DNA of 45,753 bases from the NCBI GenBank assembly GCA_023150845.1, contig JAKLKD010000021.1:1-45753 (forward strand), in the 5' to 3' direction. The notes beneath the pieces were generated by a model. It was not told the origin of the DNA. It worked only from the letters and a program-made list of their open reading frames with translations, and did not search any database. Of the stretch, positions 9,297 through 18,165 are shown one piece after another (the stretch's first letter is position 1; each line of letters starts with the position of its first letter). Source of the DNA: Myxococcota bacterium (GTDB taxonomy: Bacteria; Myxococcota_A; UBA796; CAJQPC01). The translations under genes were made by a program, and so were the position numbers.

Positions 9297-9931
9297 TTCT
9301 TGCCTCCCTTCTTCTTCCGGGCCTCATCATCGGCCTTCTTCTTGGCGATCTCTTCCTCGGTCAAGAAGCGGTAGGTCACCGCCTTGCCCGTGACGTTGAG
9401 GAAGACCTTGCCCGCGCGCTCCTCAGGCTTCTCCAGCTTGATGTCTTGCACCGAGACGATGCGGCCGAGCTTCGAGAGCGCGTCGAAGAAGACCGCGACC
9501 TCGTGGTAGCTGCCGGTGATCTCCAGGGAGACCGGCACCTCGGCGTAGTAGCTCATCGCCACCTCGGGGAGCGGCTGGAACTTCCGCATCTCCAGGCCCG
9601 CCTTCTTGCCCGCGGTCGAGATGCGCTTGAGCAGCTCGGGGATCTCGCGGTCATTGGGCAGCTCGCGGAGCGCGTTCTTGAGCGCCTCGGTCAGCTCCTC
9701 CAGCTCACGCTCGCTCTCGGCGCGGTTCGCGGCGCGGCGCTTGACCTCGTCACGCTTCGCCGTCTGCTCGGTGATCTTCGTCTCAAGCCCGGCCAGCTCC
9801 TCGCTGCCCGAGGACCAGACCAGGGTGTAGAACAGCGCCAGGATCAGCACACAGACGAGGCCGTAGATGGCCAGGCGCTGTGGGCGAGGCAGCGGCGCGA
9901 GCTTCTCCATGAGGTCTTGGAGGCGGTTCAT
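9293..9931 (-). CDS. pilO: Type IV pilus alignment protein PilO
   Basis: 212 residues. One transmembrane helix near the N-terminus (LAIYGLVCVLILALFYTLVW, residues 20-39) is followed by a periplasmic coiled coil (ELAGLETKITEQTAKRDEVK) and a ferredoxin-like PilO domain (AMSYYAEVPVSLEITGSYHEVAVFFDALSKLGRIV). The C-terminus is Lys/Glu-rich. PilO pairs with PilN to connect the cytoplasmic PilM ring with PilP. The ATG at 9931 overlaps the pilN stop by four bases (ATGA). Confidence 0.93.
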   Translation of the reverse strand: MNRLQDLMEKLAPLPRPQRLAIYGLVCVLILALFYTLVWSSGSEELAGLETKITEQTAKRDEVKRRAANRAESERELEELTEALKNALRELPNDREIPELLKRISTAGKKAGLEMRKFQPLPEVAMSYYAEVPVSLEITGSYHEVAVFFDALSKLGRIVSVQDIKLEKPEERAGKVFLNVTGKAVTYRFLTEEEIAKKKADDEARKKKGGKK

Positions 9932-10602
9932 CCTTCACCTCCCGGCGCGGGGGCCGGAGCCGGGGCCGCGGGAGCCTTGGCCTTGGCCTTGGCCTCCTTC
10001 TCGGCCTTGGCGGCCTCAGCCTTGGCCTTCTTCTCTTCCGCGGCGATCTCCTCGGGGGTCTTCGGCGCGGAGACCTGGGCGGTGATCTCGAAGGTCTTGT
10101 ACTTCTTGCCGTCCTTGTCTACGGAGTCGATGCCGACCAGGTAGACCTGGTCGAGCCACTCCGAGCGCTCCATGTTCGTGAGGAGCTGGGAGACGACCTC
10201 GTTGGACTGGGCGATGCCTTTGAGCTCCAGCTTGCCGCGCACCTCGGTGAGCTGGGTGAGGCTGACGGCCTCGGGGGCGGCCTCGGCGAGCTCATCGAGG
10301 AGGTGCACCGGGCCGGACTGGCTCTTCTTGAGCTCGGCGATGACCGCGAGCTTGGCGCTGAGGTCCTCGCGGATCTTGGCGATCTCGTCCACGCGGTCGG
10401 CGTCGGCCTTGAGCGCGGTGATCTCCTTCTCTAAGGCCGCCAGGCGGGCCTTGGCGTCGGAGACGGTGGCGGCCTGGTAGATCCCGAGGACAAGGCACAG
10501 CAAGATCACCGCGACGACCGCCATCGCGGCGTAGACCAGCTCCTGCTTGAGCGCCTCGACCTTCTTGGAGATGCGAACTGGAAGGAGGTTAATCTTGATC
10601 AT
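9928..10602 (-). CDS. pilN: Type IV pilus assembly protein PilN
   Basis: 224 residues. The N-terminus MIKINLLP is the conserved PilM-binding peptide (INLLP). A transmembrane helix (AAMAVVAVILLCLVLGIYQAA, ~25-45), a coiled coil and a periplasmic ferredoxin-like domain follow. The last ~55 residues form an unusual Lys/Ala/Pro-rich tail (KKAKAEAAKAEKEAKAKAKA) longer than in the best-known homologues. The ATG overlaps the pilM stop as ATGA. Confidence 0.93.
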   Translation of the reverse strand: MIKINLLPVRISKKVEALKQELVYAAMAVVAVILLCLVLGIYQAATVSDAKARLAALEKEITALKADADRVDEIAKIREDLSAKLAVIAELKKSQSGPVHLLDELAEAAPEAVSLTQLTEVRGKLELKGIAQSNEVVSQLLTNMERSEWLDQVYLVGIDSVDKDGKKYKTFEITAQVSAPKTPEEIAAEEKKAKAEAAKAEKEAKAKAKAPAAPAPAPAPGGEG

Positions 10603-11672
10603 GTGTCGCCGAGCCTCCTCAGGGCGAGGCCGGTGACCACGGCGGCCTGGGGCGCGATGTCATGGAGGAAGCGCGGGTTGAAGGCCCGCTCGTCCACCTC
10701 GACGCGGCGGAAGGGGTCCACCAGCTCGACGTCCGCGCCGCTGCGCCGCCCGATGGCCGAGGCGAGGCCCGGGGTGCGTGAGGCGCCGCCGGCCAGGTAC
10801 ATCTTCTGGATGCTCAGGCCGGGGGTTTGGGAGAGGTGGAAGTCGAGGCTGCGCTGAATCTCCGTGGCGAGGGTCTCGGAGACGTCGGAGAGGATGGACT
10901 CGATCTCTTCAGGCACAACGGCGTCGGCGTCGCGGGTGTCGCCGCCGACCTTGAGCAGCTCGGCCTCTTCATAAGAGATGTTGAGGTTCCGCTGGATCTC
11001 CTCGGTGAACTGGCGCCCGCCCTGGTTCAGGTCGCGGGTGAAGCTCGTGAGGCCGTCGTAGAGCACGTTGATGTTGATCGACGAGGCGCCGATGTTCAGC
11101 AGGCCCACCGCGCCCGGCGGGGGGTCGTAGTTGAGCGTGAACATGTTCTCGACGGCGAAGCAGTCGATGTCGATGACCGAGGGGGTGAGCCCGGCCTCTT
11201 GGATGATCGACTGGTACTCGTTCACCAGCTCTTTGCGGGCGGCGACGAGGAGCACCGACATCTGCCCCGCCTCATCGCCCTGGGCGTTGAGGATCTGGAA
11301 GGAGATGTTCACGTCGTTGGCGTCGAAGGGGATGTACTGCTCCGCCTCCCACTGAATCGACTCCTCCAGCTCCTCCTGGGACATCAAGGGCAGGTTGATC
11401 CGCTTGATGATGACGGAGTGGCCAGAGACCGAGGAGACGACGTCCTTCACCTTGATCTTGTGCTTGTTGACCAGCTCCTTGATGGCATCGACGATGACGC
11501 TGGCGTTCATCACCGCGCCGTCCACGATCGCCTCCGGGGGCAGGCGCACGAGCCCGAAGGAGCGCAGGCGCCACTTCGGATCCTTTTTGTCCTTCTCAAG
11601 CTCCATGACCTTCACGGCGCTGGAGCCGATGTCCAGGCCGATCGTTCTGGAGCTCCGGGAGAAGAGGCCCAT
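10599..11672 (-). CDS. pilM: Type IV pilus actin-like ATPase PilM
   Basis: 357 residues, full length. It is the cytoplasmic actin/FtsA-fold protein that anchors PilN. Visible are the phosphate-1 loop TIGLDIGSSAVKVMEL (from residue 10), SVSGHSVIIKRINLP, the WEAEQYIPFD signature, the second phosphate loop GLLNIGASSININV, and the adenosine motif MYLAGGASRTPGLA. The ATG at 11672 has AGGAG about 10 bases upstream. It is the first gene of the leftward pil-aro-acc run; a 317-base intergenic region with possible promoters lies upstream. Confidence 0.95.
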   Translation of the reverse strand: MGLFSRSSRTIGLDIGSSAVKVMELEKDKKDPKWRLRSFGLVRLPPEAIVDGAVMNASVIVDAIKELVNKHKIKVKDVVSSVSGHSVIIKRINLPLMSQEELEESIQWEAEQYIPFDANDVNISFQILNAQGDEAGQMSVLLVAARKELVNEYQSIIQEAGLTPSVIDIDCFAVENMFTLNYDPPPGAVGLLNIGASSININVLYDGLTSFTRDLNQGGRQFTEEIQRNLNISYEEAELLKVGGDTRDADAVVPEEIESILSDVSETLATEIQRSLDFHLSQTPGLSIQKMYLAGGASRTPGLASAIGRRSGADVELVDPFRRVEVDERAFNPRFLHDIAPQAAVVTGLALRRLGDT

Positions 11673-11870
11673 ATGTCTTCGCTCCTGCTCGCATCGCCCG
11701 TGGGAGGAGTGACCTACCTCACAAGCTGTCCATTCTTGGGACTGCCGACTGCTCTTCTACACCCAACGGGCGCGTTTTGGGGCGCACCTGTCTGGCTCTG
11801 ACCGGTTTAGACCGCGAGGTCCTCTTGGCTGGGGGATGTCGCCAGCCCTCTTGACCAGCGGTGACTTGTT

Positions 11871-11900
11871 GACTTACCAGAGCCGAAGGGGCGTGGTCAA
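11871..11900 (-). promoter_or_regulatory. Possible promoter for the pil-aro-acc run
   Basis: Read leftward, TTGACC (11900-11895) and TAAGTC (11876-11871) are separated by 18 bases. The start point would be near 11864, leaving a ~190-base leader before pilM. The rest of 11673-11989 holds no gene that I can support. Confidence is modest because only hexamer matches support it. Confidence 0.35.
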
Positions 11901-11954
11901 GCCACCCCCTGACCACAGCGCATAAATCATCAGCGTGTGAAGAAAATCGGAGGA

Positions 11955-11983
11955 TCAACATCGGCGCGGCGGCACGGTATGCT
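11955..11983 (+). promoter_or_regulatory. Possible promoter giving a leaderless mRNA
   Basis: TCAACA (11955-11960), 17 bases, then TATGCT (11978-11983). The GTG start codon at 11990 lies only 6 bases after the -10 box, where transcription itself should begin, and no ribosome site precedes it. This fits a leaderless transcript. Confidence 0.45.
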
Positions 11984-11989
11984 CGCGCC

Positions 11990-14900
11990 GTGAAGTCTCT
12001 CCTCGGCGCAGGTGTGCTCGCGGCGTGGGCCTGGAGCTTGGGCTCTGGGCTCGCGCTGCGCCTCGTGATGGACGGCGTCGGCGCCGCGCCCTGGGCCCAG
12101 GTCGCCGCGCTGGGGATCGTCTCGGCGGGCCTCGCCGTCGGGCGCGGCGCGCGCTGGCGCCCCTCACGCCGGGGCGATCGCCTGCCCCTCGCCCTCGGCG
12201 CGGCGTTGGCGCTCTGGGCGGCGCCGATCCTCGCCGGGCTGAGCCCGGGCCTCGCGCTGGTCGCGACGGCGGGGGCGCTCTTCACCTTCGGCTTCGGGCT
12301 CTCGCGCGCCTGCCCCCAAGGTCCGGGCGCGCTCGGGGCGATCACCGCCGCGCCGCTGATCTGGGTCGGCCTCAACCATCCTTTGACCGCCGGGGTGATC
12401 ACTCTGGGTCTGCTCGTGGCCCTCGACGGGCGCGCCGAGCCGGTGCGCAGCGCGCGGGAGCTCTCGAAGGGCCCGGGCTTTGTGCAGACCCTCGGCGACG
12501 CGGTGATCGCCGCTGCGGGGGCGGCGATCCTCGTCGGCGGCTGGTCGGCGAGCCGCGCCCTCTTGGATCCCACACCCTCGGGCCTCGCCGTGGCGGCGGG
12601 CGGCGGGCTCTCGGCTCTGGCCTTCGGGCTCCTCTGGCCCAAGCGCAGCCTGGGCGCGGTGGCGCCGTGGGCGGGCCTCGCCGCCCTCGTCACCTTGGTC
12701 GGCGTCGTCGCTCTGCCCTCCCGGGGCGTGGCGCTGATCCTGCCCCTGGCCGGAGGGGACGAAGATCCTCGCCGGGTGATCACGATCCTCATGGCGCTCC
12801 TCGGCGCGCCGGGCGGCTGGATCTTGGGGCGGGCGCTGCGCGGCGGGAGCGCCGGGGTGCTCGTGGCCTTGGCCGCCTTGTGGGGCGCGCGCCTGGGGCT
12901 CAACGCGGGGCCGGACAGCTTCGACCAGGCGCTCCTGCTCGCCGGGGGCCTGGGCGCCGTCGGGATCATCGGCGGCGGGCGCGTCGGCCCGCGCCTCGTC
13001 GGCGGCCTGTCCTTGGCCGGGGCCCTGGGCGCGCTCATCTGGCCTCTGCCTTGGCCGGAGCAGCTCCTCCTCACCTCCCCCGCCCTCCACCTGCGCAGCG
13101 CCGACGGGGTCACCCGGGCCAAAGAGGCGCTCAGGGGGCTCACCGCCGAGGCCGGGGGCTTCGGGCCGAACGGCGCGACCTTGGTGTGGTCGCGGCGCGG
13201 GGCCCTGGCGATGTCGGTGATCGACGGCGCGGAGCTGCCCGCCGAGGGCCGGGAGGCGGATCTGGAGCGCCTCGTCCCCGCCTTGGGCGCGGGGCTCACC
13301 CTCGGCCTGGACCACGCCGTCGTGCTCGGTGAGGTGCGTGGGCTCACCGTGGCCGGGCTCTTGCGCCAGGGGGCGGAGCAGGTCACCGTGGCGGTGAACG
13401 ATCCCGACTCGTTGCGCGCCCGCGCCGCGCTCGACCCGGCTCTGGCCACGGCGATGCTGAGCCCGAGCGTGCAGCTCCACCACCAGCCGACGGAGCTGCT
13501 CCTGCGGGCGGCCCCCCGGGCGGAGCTCATCGTCGAGCTGGCGCGCCTGCCGTGGCGCGACGGCGCCCAGGGCCTCCCCACGAGCCCCCAGCTCCGCCTG
13601 CGCCGTGACCGCCTCGGGCCCGACGGCGTGTACCTCCTCGTCGTGCCGCTCACCTGGATGGACGAGACGAGCCTCGGCGGACTCGTCACGGACCTCGCCG
13701 ATATTTTCCCCCAAGCGATGGCTTTTATGCCCGCGAACGGGGCGGACCATGTCGTGCTCGTGGGCTTCGCCTCCAAACGTGCGGCGCAGTGGCCGCGGAT
13801 GGTGCAGGCCGTCGCGCTCGGCGGGGACGAGCTGGCCGCGGTGCAGGTGCGCAGCGCCGTCGAGCTCGCCGACCGGGCGCTCACCGACACCGCGGGGCTC
13901 CGCGCCATCGGCCAAGGCGGCGCCCGACCCTCCCCGTACACCTTGCCCCCGGGGCTCACCCGCCGCCCGCGGATGCTCTTGCCGCGCTTCATCGAGCACC
14001 TCGTCCTCCCCGAGGCCTGGCTCGACCTCAGCGCCGAGCCCCAGCGCGCCGCCGAGCTCACCGCCCGGGTTGAGGTGACCCGGCGCCTGCTCTCGCTCCT
14101 CGACGACGCGAGCCGGGGCGACATGGAGGACGTGTTTGAGCGCTCCCGCCAGCTCCTCGACGCCCCCGGCGGCGCGCGGGCCCTGGATCCCCTCGTCGCG
14201 CCGATGCTCGCCCGAGCCCGGGAGGCCCTGGCCGAAGGCGTCGCCGAGGGGCCGCAGTCCCGGGCCTGGAGCCGCTGCCTCAGCGAGGTCGAGTCCGCGC
14301 GCCTGCTCAACCCCCGCGTGGCCGAGGCCTTCACCCTCGCCGGTCGCTGCCGCCTCGCCACGGGCGACAGCCGCCGCGCCGCCGAGGAGTTTGAGGGCGC
14401 CTTGGCCCTCGACCCGGCGGACCTCGACGCGCTCTTGGGCGTCGCCCAGATCCACGCCAGCCGCGGCGCCTTGACCGAGGCCGAGTCCCGGCTGCGCGAG
14501 GCCACCCGCACCAACCCGCGGGCCTGGCGGGCCTGGTACCACCTCGGCGCGCTGATGCTCGACCTCGGGCGCCTTGAGGACGCCGACCGCGCGCTCTCCC
14601 AGGCTCGGGCCTTGGCCGGGGAGTCCTCGGGCCTGCCCGCCGGGGCCATGGCCGACCTGGAGCTCCAGCGCGGCGACCCCAACGCCGCCCTCGTGCACGC
14701 CGAGCGCGCCGTGGGCCTCCAGCCCGTCGCCAAACACCTCCACCTGCGCGCCCTCTGTTACCTGGAGCTCGGCCAAGAGGCCCAGGCCGAGCGTGACCTG
14801 CGCGCCGCCATCTACGAGGATCCCGACTGGTGGCCCGCCCACGGCGATCTCGGCCGGGTGTTCGCCGCCCGGGGGGAGTACGCCCAGGCCATCGACGCCT

Positions 14901-15013
14901 TCAAGCGCGCCTTGACCTTGAAGCCCGACAATGTCCCCGCCGCCCAGAACCTCCGCCTCGCGGAGCAGCGGCTGGCCGAGGAGCGACGGGCCACCACTCC
15001 TCCACCCCGTTAA
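11990..15013 (+). CDS. Polytopic membrane protein with spermidine-synthase-like domain and C-terminal TPRs
   Basis: 1007 residues from a GTG. Residues ~1-360 are a series of about ten to twelve hydrophobic segments rich in Ala, Leu and Gly. Residues ~360-700 resemble the Rossmann part of membrane-fused spermidine-synthase-like (SpeE-type) proteins: the VLGEVRGLTVAGLLRQGAEQVTVAVNDPD stretch sits where the SAM loop normally reads GGGDG, but the glycine cluster and catalytic Asp signature are missing. Residues ~760-1000 are TPRs (EEFEGALALDPADLDALLGVAQIHASRG; YAQAIDAFKRALTLKPDN). It is probably an inner-membrane protein with a cytoplasmic TPR tail. Aminopropyl transfer is unlikely given the degenerate site; a scaffold or non-canonical role is an inference. 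Confidence 0.7.
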   Translation: MKSLLGAGVLAAWAWSLGSGLALRLVMDGVGAAPWAQVAALGIVSAGLAVGRGARWRPSRRGDRLPLALGAALALWAAPILAGLSPGLALVATAGALFTFGFGLSRACPQGPGALGAITAAPLIWVGLNHPLTAGVITLGLLVALDGRAEPVRSARELSKGPGFVQTLGDAVIAAAGAAILVGGWSASRALLDPTPSGLAVAAGGGLSALAFGLLWPKRSLGAVAPWAGLAALVTLVGVVALPSRGVALILPLAGGDEDPRRVITILMALLGAPGGWILGRALRGGSAGVLVALAALWGARLGLNAGPDSFDQALLLAGGLGAVGIIGGGRVGPRLVGGLSLAGALGALIWPLPWPEQLLLTSPALHLRSADGVTRAKEALRGLTAEAGGFGPNGATLVWSRRGALAMSVIDGAELPAEGREADLERLVPALGAGLTLGLDHAVVLGEVRGLTVAGLLRQGAEQVTVAVNDPDSLRARAALDPALATAMLSPSVQLHHQPTELLLRAAPRAELIVELARLPWRDGAQGLPTSPQLRLRRDRLGPDGVYLLVVPLTWMDETSLGGLVTDLADIFPQAMAFMPANGADHVVLVGFASKRAAQWPRMVQAVALGGDELAAVQVRSAVELADRALTDTAGLRAIGQGGARPSPYTLPPGLTRRPRMLLPRFIEHLVLPEAWLDLSAEPQRAAELTARVEVTRRLLSLLDDASRGDMEDVFERSRQLLDAPGGARALDPLVAPMLARAREALAEGVAEGPQSRAWSRCLSEVESARLLNPRVAEAFTLAGRCRLATGDSRRAAEEFEGALALDPADLDALLGVAQIHASRGALTEAESRLREATRTNPRAWRAWYHLGALMLDLGRLEDADRALSQARALAGESSGLPAGAMADLELQRGDPNAALVHAERAVGLQPVAKHLHLRALCYLELGQEAQAERDLRAAIYEDPDWWPAHGDLGRVFAARGEYAQAIDAFKRALTLKPDNVPAAQNLRLAEQRLAEERRATTPPPR

Positions 15014-15046
15014 GCTCGGGTCGGCTTGTCTCGCTCGGAGTGCATG

Positions 15047-16213
15047 ATGACGACGCCTTCGGCCACGACGGATCCCCTCTTGGACGTCCCGTTCTTGCGC
15101 CAGATCCCCCTCGTGGAGCTCAAGCGGTACGGAGACCTCTGGGTGCGTGTGGCCCTGCGCCCCGGCGAGAACATGTGGACCGAGGGCGGCCTCGCCGCCG
15201 AGCTCGGCGTGGTGCTCAGCGGAGAGCTCGCCGTGGTGACCGGCGGCGTCGAGGTCGGCCGGGTGCGCTCCGGCGAGATCGCGGGTGAGGCCAGCGCCTT
15301 CTTCCGGGGCGAGACCCGCACGGCCAGCCTGCGCGCCGAGACCCCCGCCGAGGTGCTCACCCTCTCCGTCCGCGACCTCATCCGCCTGCGCCGCGAGGGC
15401 AGCGTCATCTACGACGCGCTCCTGCGCCAGGCCCTCGTCACCCTCGTGCGGCGCATCCGGGCGACGGACCTGCGCATCGCGCAGCTCGCCCAAGGCGGTC
15501 GCGCCGCGCCGTCCCGGGCCGAATCGGGCCTGCTCAGCCGGGTCTGGCGCGCCCTGCGCCCCGACAGCCCCACGGGCCCGGCGCCGTCTCTGGAGCCCCT
15601 GCTCCGCAAGATGCCCGTGCTGCGCCCCGCCGACCCCGAAGACATCACCGAGCTCTCCCGGCTGTTCACCGCCGAGCCGATGAAGGAGGGCCAGGTCATC
15701 TTTATGGAGGGCGCGCCGGGCGAGGCTGCCTACATCGTCGCCGAGGGCAAGGTGGAGGTGCTGCGCCACGTTCGTGGCGAGCGCGCCGAGCTCCTCGCCA
15801 CCTTGGAGCGCGGCGATCTCTTCGGCGCGAACACCCTTGTCGAGTCCGGGGCGCGCACGGCGTCCTGCATCGCCGCGGAGCCGGGCTGGCTCTACCGCAT
15901 CGACGCCAAGGACTTCAACGCACCGTCAGCCCGGGCGGGCCTCTTGTGGCGGGAGGCCGTGCTCGCGGCCTTGGCGTCCCAGCTCCGCTCGGCGAACCTC
16001 GCGCTCAACCGCGCCATCGAGCTCAAGGCGAGCCTGCACGGCGACCACACCGACGCCACGGCGAGCGCCGACAACGAGGCGAGCTTCCGCGAGCTCCTGC
16101 GGGCCTCGGGCTTCTTGCAGGGCTCCCGCACCTCCGACGCCCACCTCGGCGTCATGGACAGCAAGGCCAGCGGCGGCGTGTCCTCCTCGCCCTACACGAA
16201 GAAGCGCGAGTGA
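15047..16213 (+). CDS. Protein with two cyclic-nucleotide-binding domains
   Basis: 388 residues from the ATG at 15047 (a second ATG directly before it and a TTG at 15026 are alternatives; GGAG is 6 bases upstream of the chosen one). Two CNB beta-barrels are visible. Domain 1 (~10-130) has the cassette GEIAGEASAFF...ETRTAS, and domain 2 (~190-310) has GDLFGANTLVESGARTAS. Both keep the Gly and the Arg that contact the cyclic phosphate. No HTH, kinase or cyclase domain follows, so it is a stand-alone sensor or adaptor. Its stop overlaps the Nudix gene by four bases. Confidence 0.85.
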   Translation: MTTPSATTDPLLDVPFLRQIPLVELKRYGDLWVRVALRPGENMWTEGGLAAELGVVLSGELAVVTGGVEVGRVRSGEIAGEASAFFRGETRTASLRAETPAEVLTLSVRDLIRLRREGSVIYDALLRQALVTLVRRIRATDLRIAQLAQGGRAAPSRAESGLLSRVWRALRPDSPTGPAPSLEPLLRKMPVLRPADPEDITELSRLFTAEPMKEGQVIFMEGAPGEAAYIVAEGKVEVLRHVRGERAELLATLERGDLFGANTLVESGARTASCIAAEPGWLYRIDAKDFNAPSARAGLLWREAVLAALASQLRSANLALNRAIELKASLHGDHTDATASADNEASFRELLRASGFLQGSRTSDAHLGVMDSKASGGVSSSPYTKKRE

Positions 16214-16734
16214 GCGCCCCCTCGGGCCGCCGGGTGATCTTTGAGCACCCGATCCTGCGCGCCGTCGGCAGCCCGGTCGTGACCGCCGAGGGTGTGCGGG
16301 AGTACATCCGCCTGGAGATCCCCGACTGGGTGAACATCGTGGCGCTCACCGCCGATGAGGAGCTCGTCCTCGTCCGTCAGCGCCGCCACGGCATCGACGC
16401 CGAGACCTTGGAGATCCCCGGCGGCTGCGTCGATCCCGGCGAGGCCCCGGAGACCGCCGCCGCCCGTGAGCTCCGCGAAGAGACGGGCTTCGGCGACGGC
16501 GCCTGGCGGAGCCTCGGCTGGGTCTGGTCGAACCCGGCGATTCAGAACAACCGCACCCACCTCTTCTTGGCCGAGGGCCTCCGTCGCCTGGGCCCGCCCC
16601 AGCTCGGCCCGGGTGAGGCGGACCTCCGCGTCGAGCTTCACCCCGCCGCCGGGGTCGCCGAGCTTCTGCGGAGCGGCGCGGTGCGCCACAGCCTCGCGGT
16701 GGTGGCGCTGCAGCGCTGGTTGTTGGGGGGCTGA
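16210..16734 (+). CDS. Nudix hydrolase, ADP-ribose pyrophosphatase-like
   Basis: 174 residues from a GTG overlapping the previous stop (GTGA). The Nudix box is complete: GGCVDPGEAPETAAARELREETGF matches G-x5-E-x7-R-E-x2-E-E-x-G-hydrophobic. The layout, with an N-terminal strand domain (VREYIRLEIPDWVNIVALTADEELVLVRQRRHGI) and the box near residue 75, matches ADP-ribose or NDP-sugar pyrophosphatases (NudF group). The substrate cannot be settled from sequence alone. A macrodomain gene, another ADP-ribose-linked family, lies 5.5 kb further on. Confidence 0.88.
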   Translation: MSAPSGRRVIFEHPILRAVGSPVVTAEGVREYIRLEIPDWVNIVALTADEELVLVRQRRHGIDAETLEIPGGCVDPGEAPETAAARELREETGFGDGAWRSLGWVWSNPAIQNNRTHLFLAEGLRRLGPPQLGPGEADLRVELHPAAGVAELLRSGAVRHSLAVVALQRWLLGG

Positions 16735-16767
16735 CCCCTCCCCCTGGCGCCCGCCGGGCCGCTGCCT

Positions 16768-16773
16768 TAGAAT
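16768..16773 (+). promoter_or_regulatory. -10 box directly before the NTPase start codon
   Basis: TAGAAT is followed by CGCGCC and then the ATG at 16780. The same six bases (CGCGCC) separate the TATGCT box from the GTG at 11990. No good -35 is seen at the expected distance. It suggests a separate, leaderless transcript for the NTPase-kinase pair. Confidence 0.4.
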
Positions 16774-16779
16774 CGCGCC

Positions 16780-18165
16780 ATGCCCGAGCCCAAAGACATC
16801 TGGGAGGCGCTGTACCGGCGCTTCGATCCCGACGAGCCCGCCCACAAGGGCCAGTGGCGCGCCGACCGGCGCTGGAGCCCCATCCCCTCGATCTCCGCCG
16901 GGCTCAAGCGGCCCTTCGGCGAGAAGCGTTACCTCGTCATGGGCACCGTCGGCACCGGCAAGACGACGGAGCTCCTGCGTGTGGCCGAGGAGCGCAGCGA
17001 GGACCACGTCGTCGTGTTCTTGGACCTCTGGCGGCACTTTGAGGAGGGTGTGGGTGACCCGAACGCCCTCCAGCACGTCCAGACCTGGGAGGTGCTGCTC
17101 CTCGTCGGCCTCGCGGTCTACCGCGCCGCCGAGGCCCGCTTCGGCCACGTCTGGTCCAAAGAGGACCTCAAGGATCTAGAGCGCGCCGCGGCGCGGTTCA
17201 CCGAGCGCCCCGGGGACACGAGCGGCGGCGGCAGCGTCGATCTCGCGCGGCTGGCGTCGAGCCTGCTCGTCTTCGCCGGGGGCCCCGTCGGTGTGCTCGC
17301 GGGCTCCGCCGCCGAGGCCGGGGTGAAGGCCATCGGGGAGGTCGCCCGGGCCTCACGCTGGGACTTCAAGATCGGCGTGAGCGGCCGCAAGAGCCTGCCC
17401 GACCAAGACGAGCGGGTGCAGGAGATGCTCGGCGCGGTGAACGCCCTCATCGGCACGATCCAGCACCAGTACCGGCGGCTCCTGTTGCTCGTGGACGGCC
17501 TCGATCGGATCAAGGTCGCCGAGACGACCCGCTCCTTGTTCGTCGAGAGCACGGTGCTCGGCAGCCTCTCCTGCGCCACGGTGCTCACCGCGCCCCTCGT
17601 GCTGCGGCGCAAGGGCCTCGCCGCCCAGGTGCGCCGCTTTGAGCCCAAGGTGCTCGCCAACGCGCCGGTCATCGACCGCCACGATCCCCACCGCGAGGGC
17701 GAAGGCATCGAGTTCTTGCTCGACGTCTTCCGCCGCCGCGTCGAGGACCTCCCCGCGCCCGCGGGCCTCGCCCGGGCGGCGGACTGCATCAACGAGGCCC
17801 ACCTGCGGCACCTCGCCTGGTGCAGCGGCGGCCGGGCCCGAGACTTCGTGCGGTTTATCCGGATGGTCGCCGAGCGCGCCTGGGACCACGGCGCCGCCAT
17901 CGCCCCGCCAGAGATCGTCAACGACGCCATCGACGAGCGCCGGAACGTGATGGAGATGGGCCTCAACAAGCGCCACATCGAGCTGCTCATCGAGGTGATG
18001 CAAGACCCCGAGCGGCTCTTGCCCGACGACGAGGCCATCGAGGCGCTCCTGGAGCAGTGGTGTCTGCTCCCCTACCCCAACGGAAGCGAATGGTATTTCC
18101 CCCACCCCCTGCTGACGCTCCGCCGAGTCCCGCTTCCCCCGAGAAAGGCTGGCTCGACCGCCTGA
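16780..18165 (+). CDS. P-loop NTPase (AAA/STAND-like) paired with the kinase fusion
   Basis: 461 residues. Walker A is GTVGTGKTT (residues 55-63, Lys61) and Walker B is LLLLVDGLDR (Asp239, Asp242). A sensor-like strand follows (LSCATVLTAPLVLRRKG), then an arginine-rich segment CSGGRARDFVRFIRMVAERA, which in AAA/STAND families marks the helical domain after the core. A winged-helix-like end comes last (NKRHIELLIEVMQD...EWYFPHPLL). The segment at ~165-190 (SSLLVFAGGPVGVLAGSAAEAG) is hydrophobic and could touch the membrane. The gene overlaps the next one by 76 bases. It most likely acts as a nucleotide-driven switch for the kinase protein; this is inference from the pairing. Confidence 0.8.
   Translation: MPEPKDIWEALYRRFDPDEPAHKGQWRADRRWSPIPSISAGLKRPFGEKRYLVMGTVGTGKTTELLRVAEERSEDHVVVFLDLWRHFEEGVGDPNALQHVQTWEVLLLVGLAVYRAAEARFGHVWSKEDLKDLERAAARFTERPGDTSGGGSVDLARLASSLLVFAGGPVGVLAGSAAEAGVKAIGEVARASRWDFKIGVSGRKSLPDQDERVQEMLGAVNALIGTIQHQYRRLLLLVDGLDRIKVAETTRSLFVESTVLGSLSCATVLTAPLVLRRKGLAAQVRRFEPKVLANAPVIDRHDPHREGEGIEFLLDVFRRRVEDLPAPAGLARAADCINEAHLRHLAWCSGGRARDFVRFIRMVAERAWDHGAAIAPPEIVNDAIDERRNVMEMGLNKRHIELLIEVMQDPERLLPDDEAIEALLEQWCLLPYPNGSEWYFPHPLLTLRRVPLPPRKAGSTA

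Noticed and set aside
12164-15769. 1201-codon open frame on the minus strand across the membrane/TPR and CNB genes
   Set aside because: It is antisense to well-supported genes, has low-complexity Gly/Ala/Arg/His composition and spans a gene boundary. It is a by-product of GC-rich third positions.
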